This document shows, in pieces, positions 6,920 through 6,974 of a stretch of DNA of 6,974 nucleotides (within the stretch, counting starts at the first letter, position 1; every line of letters begins with the position of its first letter). The notes below the pieces were generated by a model that was not told where the DNA came from, made no database searches, and saw only the letters and a program-made list of their open reading frames with translations. This stretch comes from JAADIV01 sp964439085. Lineage in GTDB: Bacteria > Desulfobacterota > Desulfobulbia > Desulfobulbales > VMSU01. The stretch is taken from assembly GCA_964439085.1 (NCBI GenBank), contig CAYTNB010000142.1:1-6974 (forward strand), given 5' to 3'. The translations under genes and the position numbers were made by a program.

Positions 6920-6974
6920 ATGAAGAAAAAGGGATTTCTTTTTGGTTTTAAGACGGTGAACCTTGTGCTAATGC
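6920..6974 (+). CDS. Start of an unidentified gene (3' end beyond window)
   Basis: An ATG at 6920 follows GGAGGGG (6907-6913) at 6 bases, the strongest ribosome site in the window. Eighteen codons are visible: MKKKGFLFGFKTVNLVLM. Three lysines followed by mostly hydrophobic residues fit the beginning of a signal peptide, a lipoprotein leader or a membrane anchor. The charged Lys and polar Thr/Asn inside the hydrophobic stretch make this less than certain. The preceding 633-base gap, candidate promoter and leader hairpin suggest its own transcription unit, separate from nuo. Too little is seen to name a product. Confidence 0.7.
   Translation, partial: MKKKGFLFGFKTVNLVLM

Overview
The window covers the 3' end of a respiratory complex I (NADH:quinone oxidoreductase, nuo) operon, then about 630 bp with no convincing gene, then the first codons of another gene. 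All recognisable genes are on the + strand, in the order nuoI (5' end cut by the window), nuoJ, nuoK, nuoL, nuoM, nuoN. Every NuoJ to NuoN frame is intact and of normal family length. The charged residues known to matter for proton translocation are present in NuoK, NuoL, NuoM and NuoN.

The genes are packed tightly. nuoI/nuoJ and nuoJ/nuoK overlap by 4 bases (ATGA). nuoK/nuoL and nuoL/nuoM are separated by 4 and 2 bases, and only nuoM/nuoN has a real gap (32 bases). This fits one polycistronic message. NuoI carries two [4Fe-4S] clusters towards quinone. NuoJ and NuoK form the membrane part next to the quinone site. NuoL, NuoM and NuoN are the three antiporter-like pump subunits, and NuoL should carry the long lateral helix.

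Positions 6287-6919 look non-coding. Three things stand out there. (1) A roughly 110-bp imperfect palindrome at 6586-6695 has 22-base terminal inverted repeats with one mismatch and looks like a REP/MITE-type dispersed element. (2) A candidate sigma-70 promoter near 6778-6807 is followed by a perfect 10-base palindrome. (3) A 7-bp-stem hairpin sits in the presumed 5' leader of the last gene. That gene starts at 6920 behind a strong Shine-Dalgarno, and only 18 codons are visible (lysine-rich then hydrophobic, perhaps a signal peptide or membrane anchor).

The organism is a bacterium of moderate GC with a standard nuo gene order. The terminal repeat sequence reminds me of dispersed repeats in Desulfobacterota (former deltaproteobacteria), but this is memory, not a search, so the assignment is weak. 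I see no previously undescribed multi-gene system. The unexplained content is confined to the region after nuoN.
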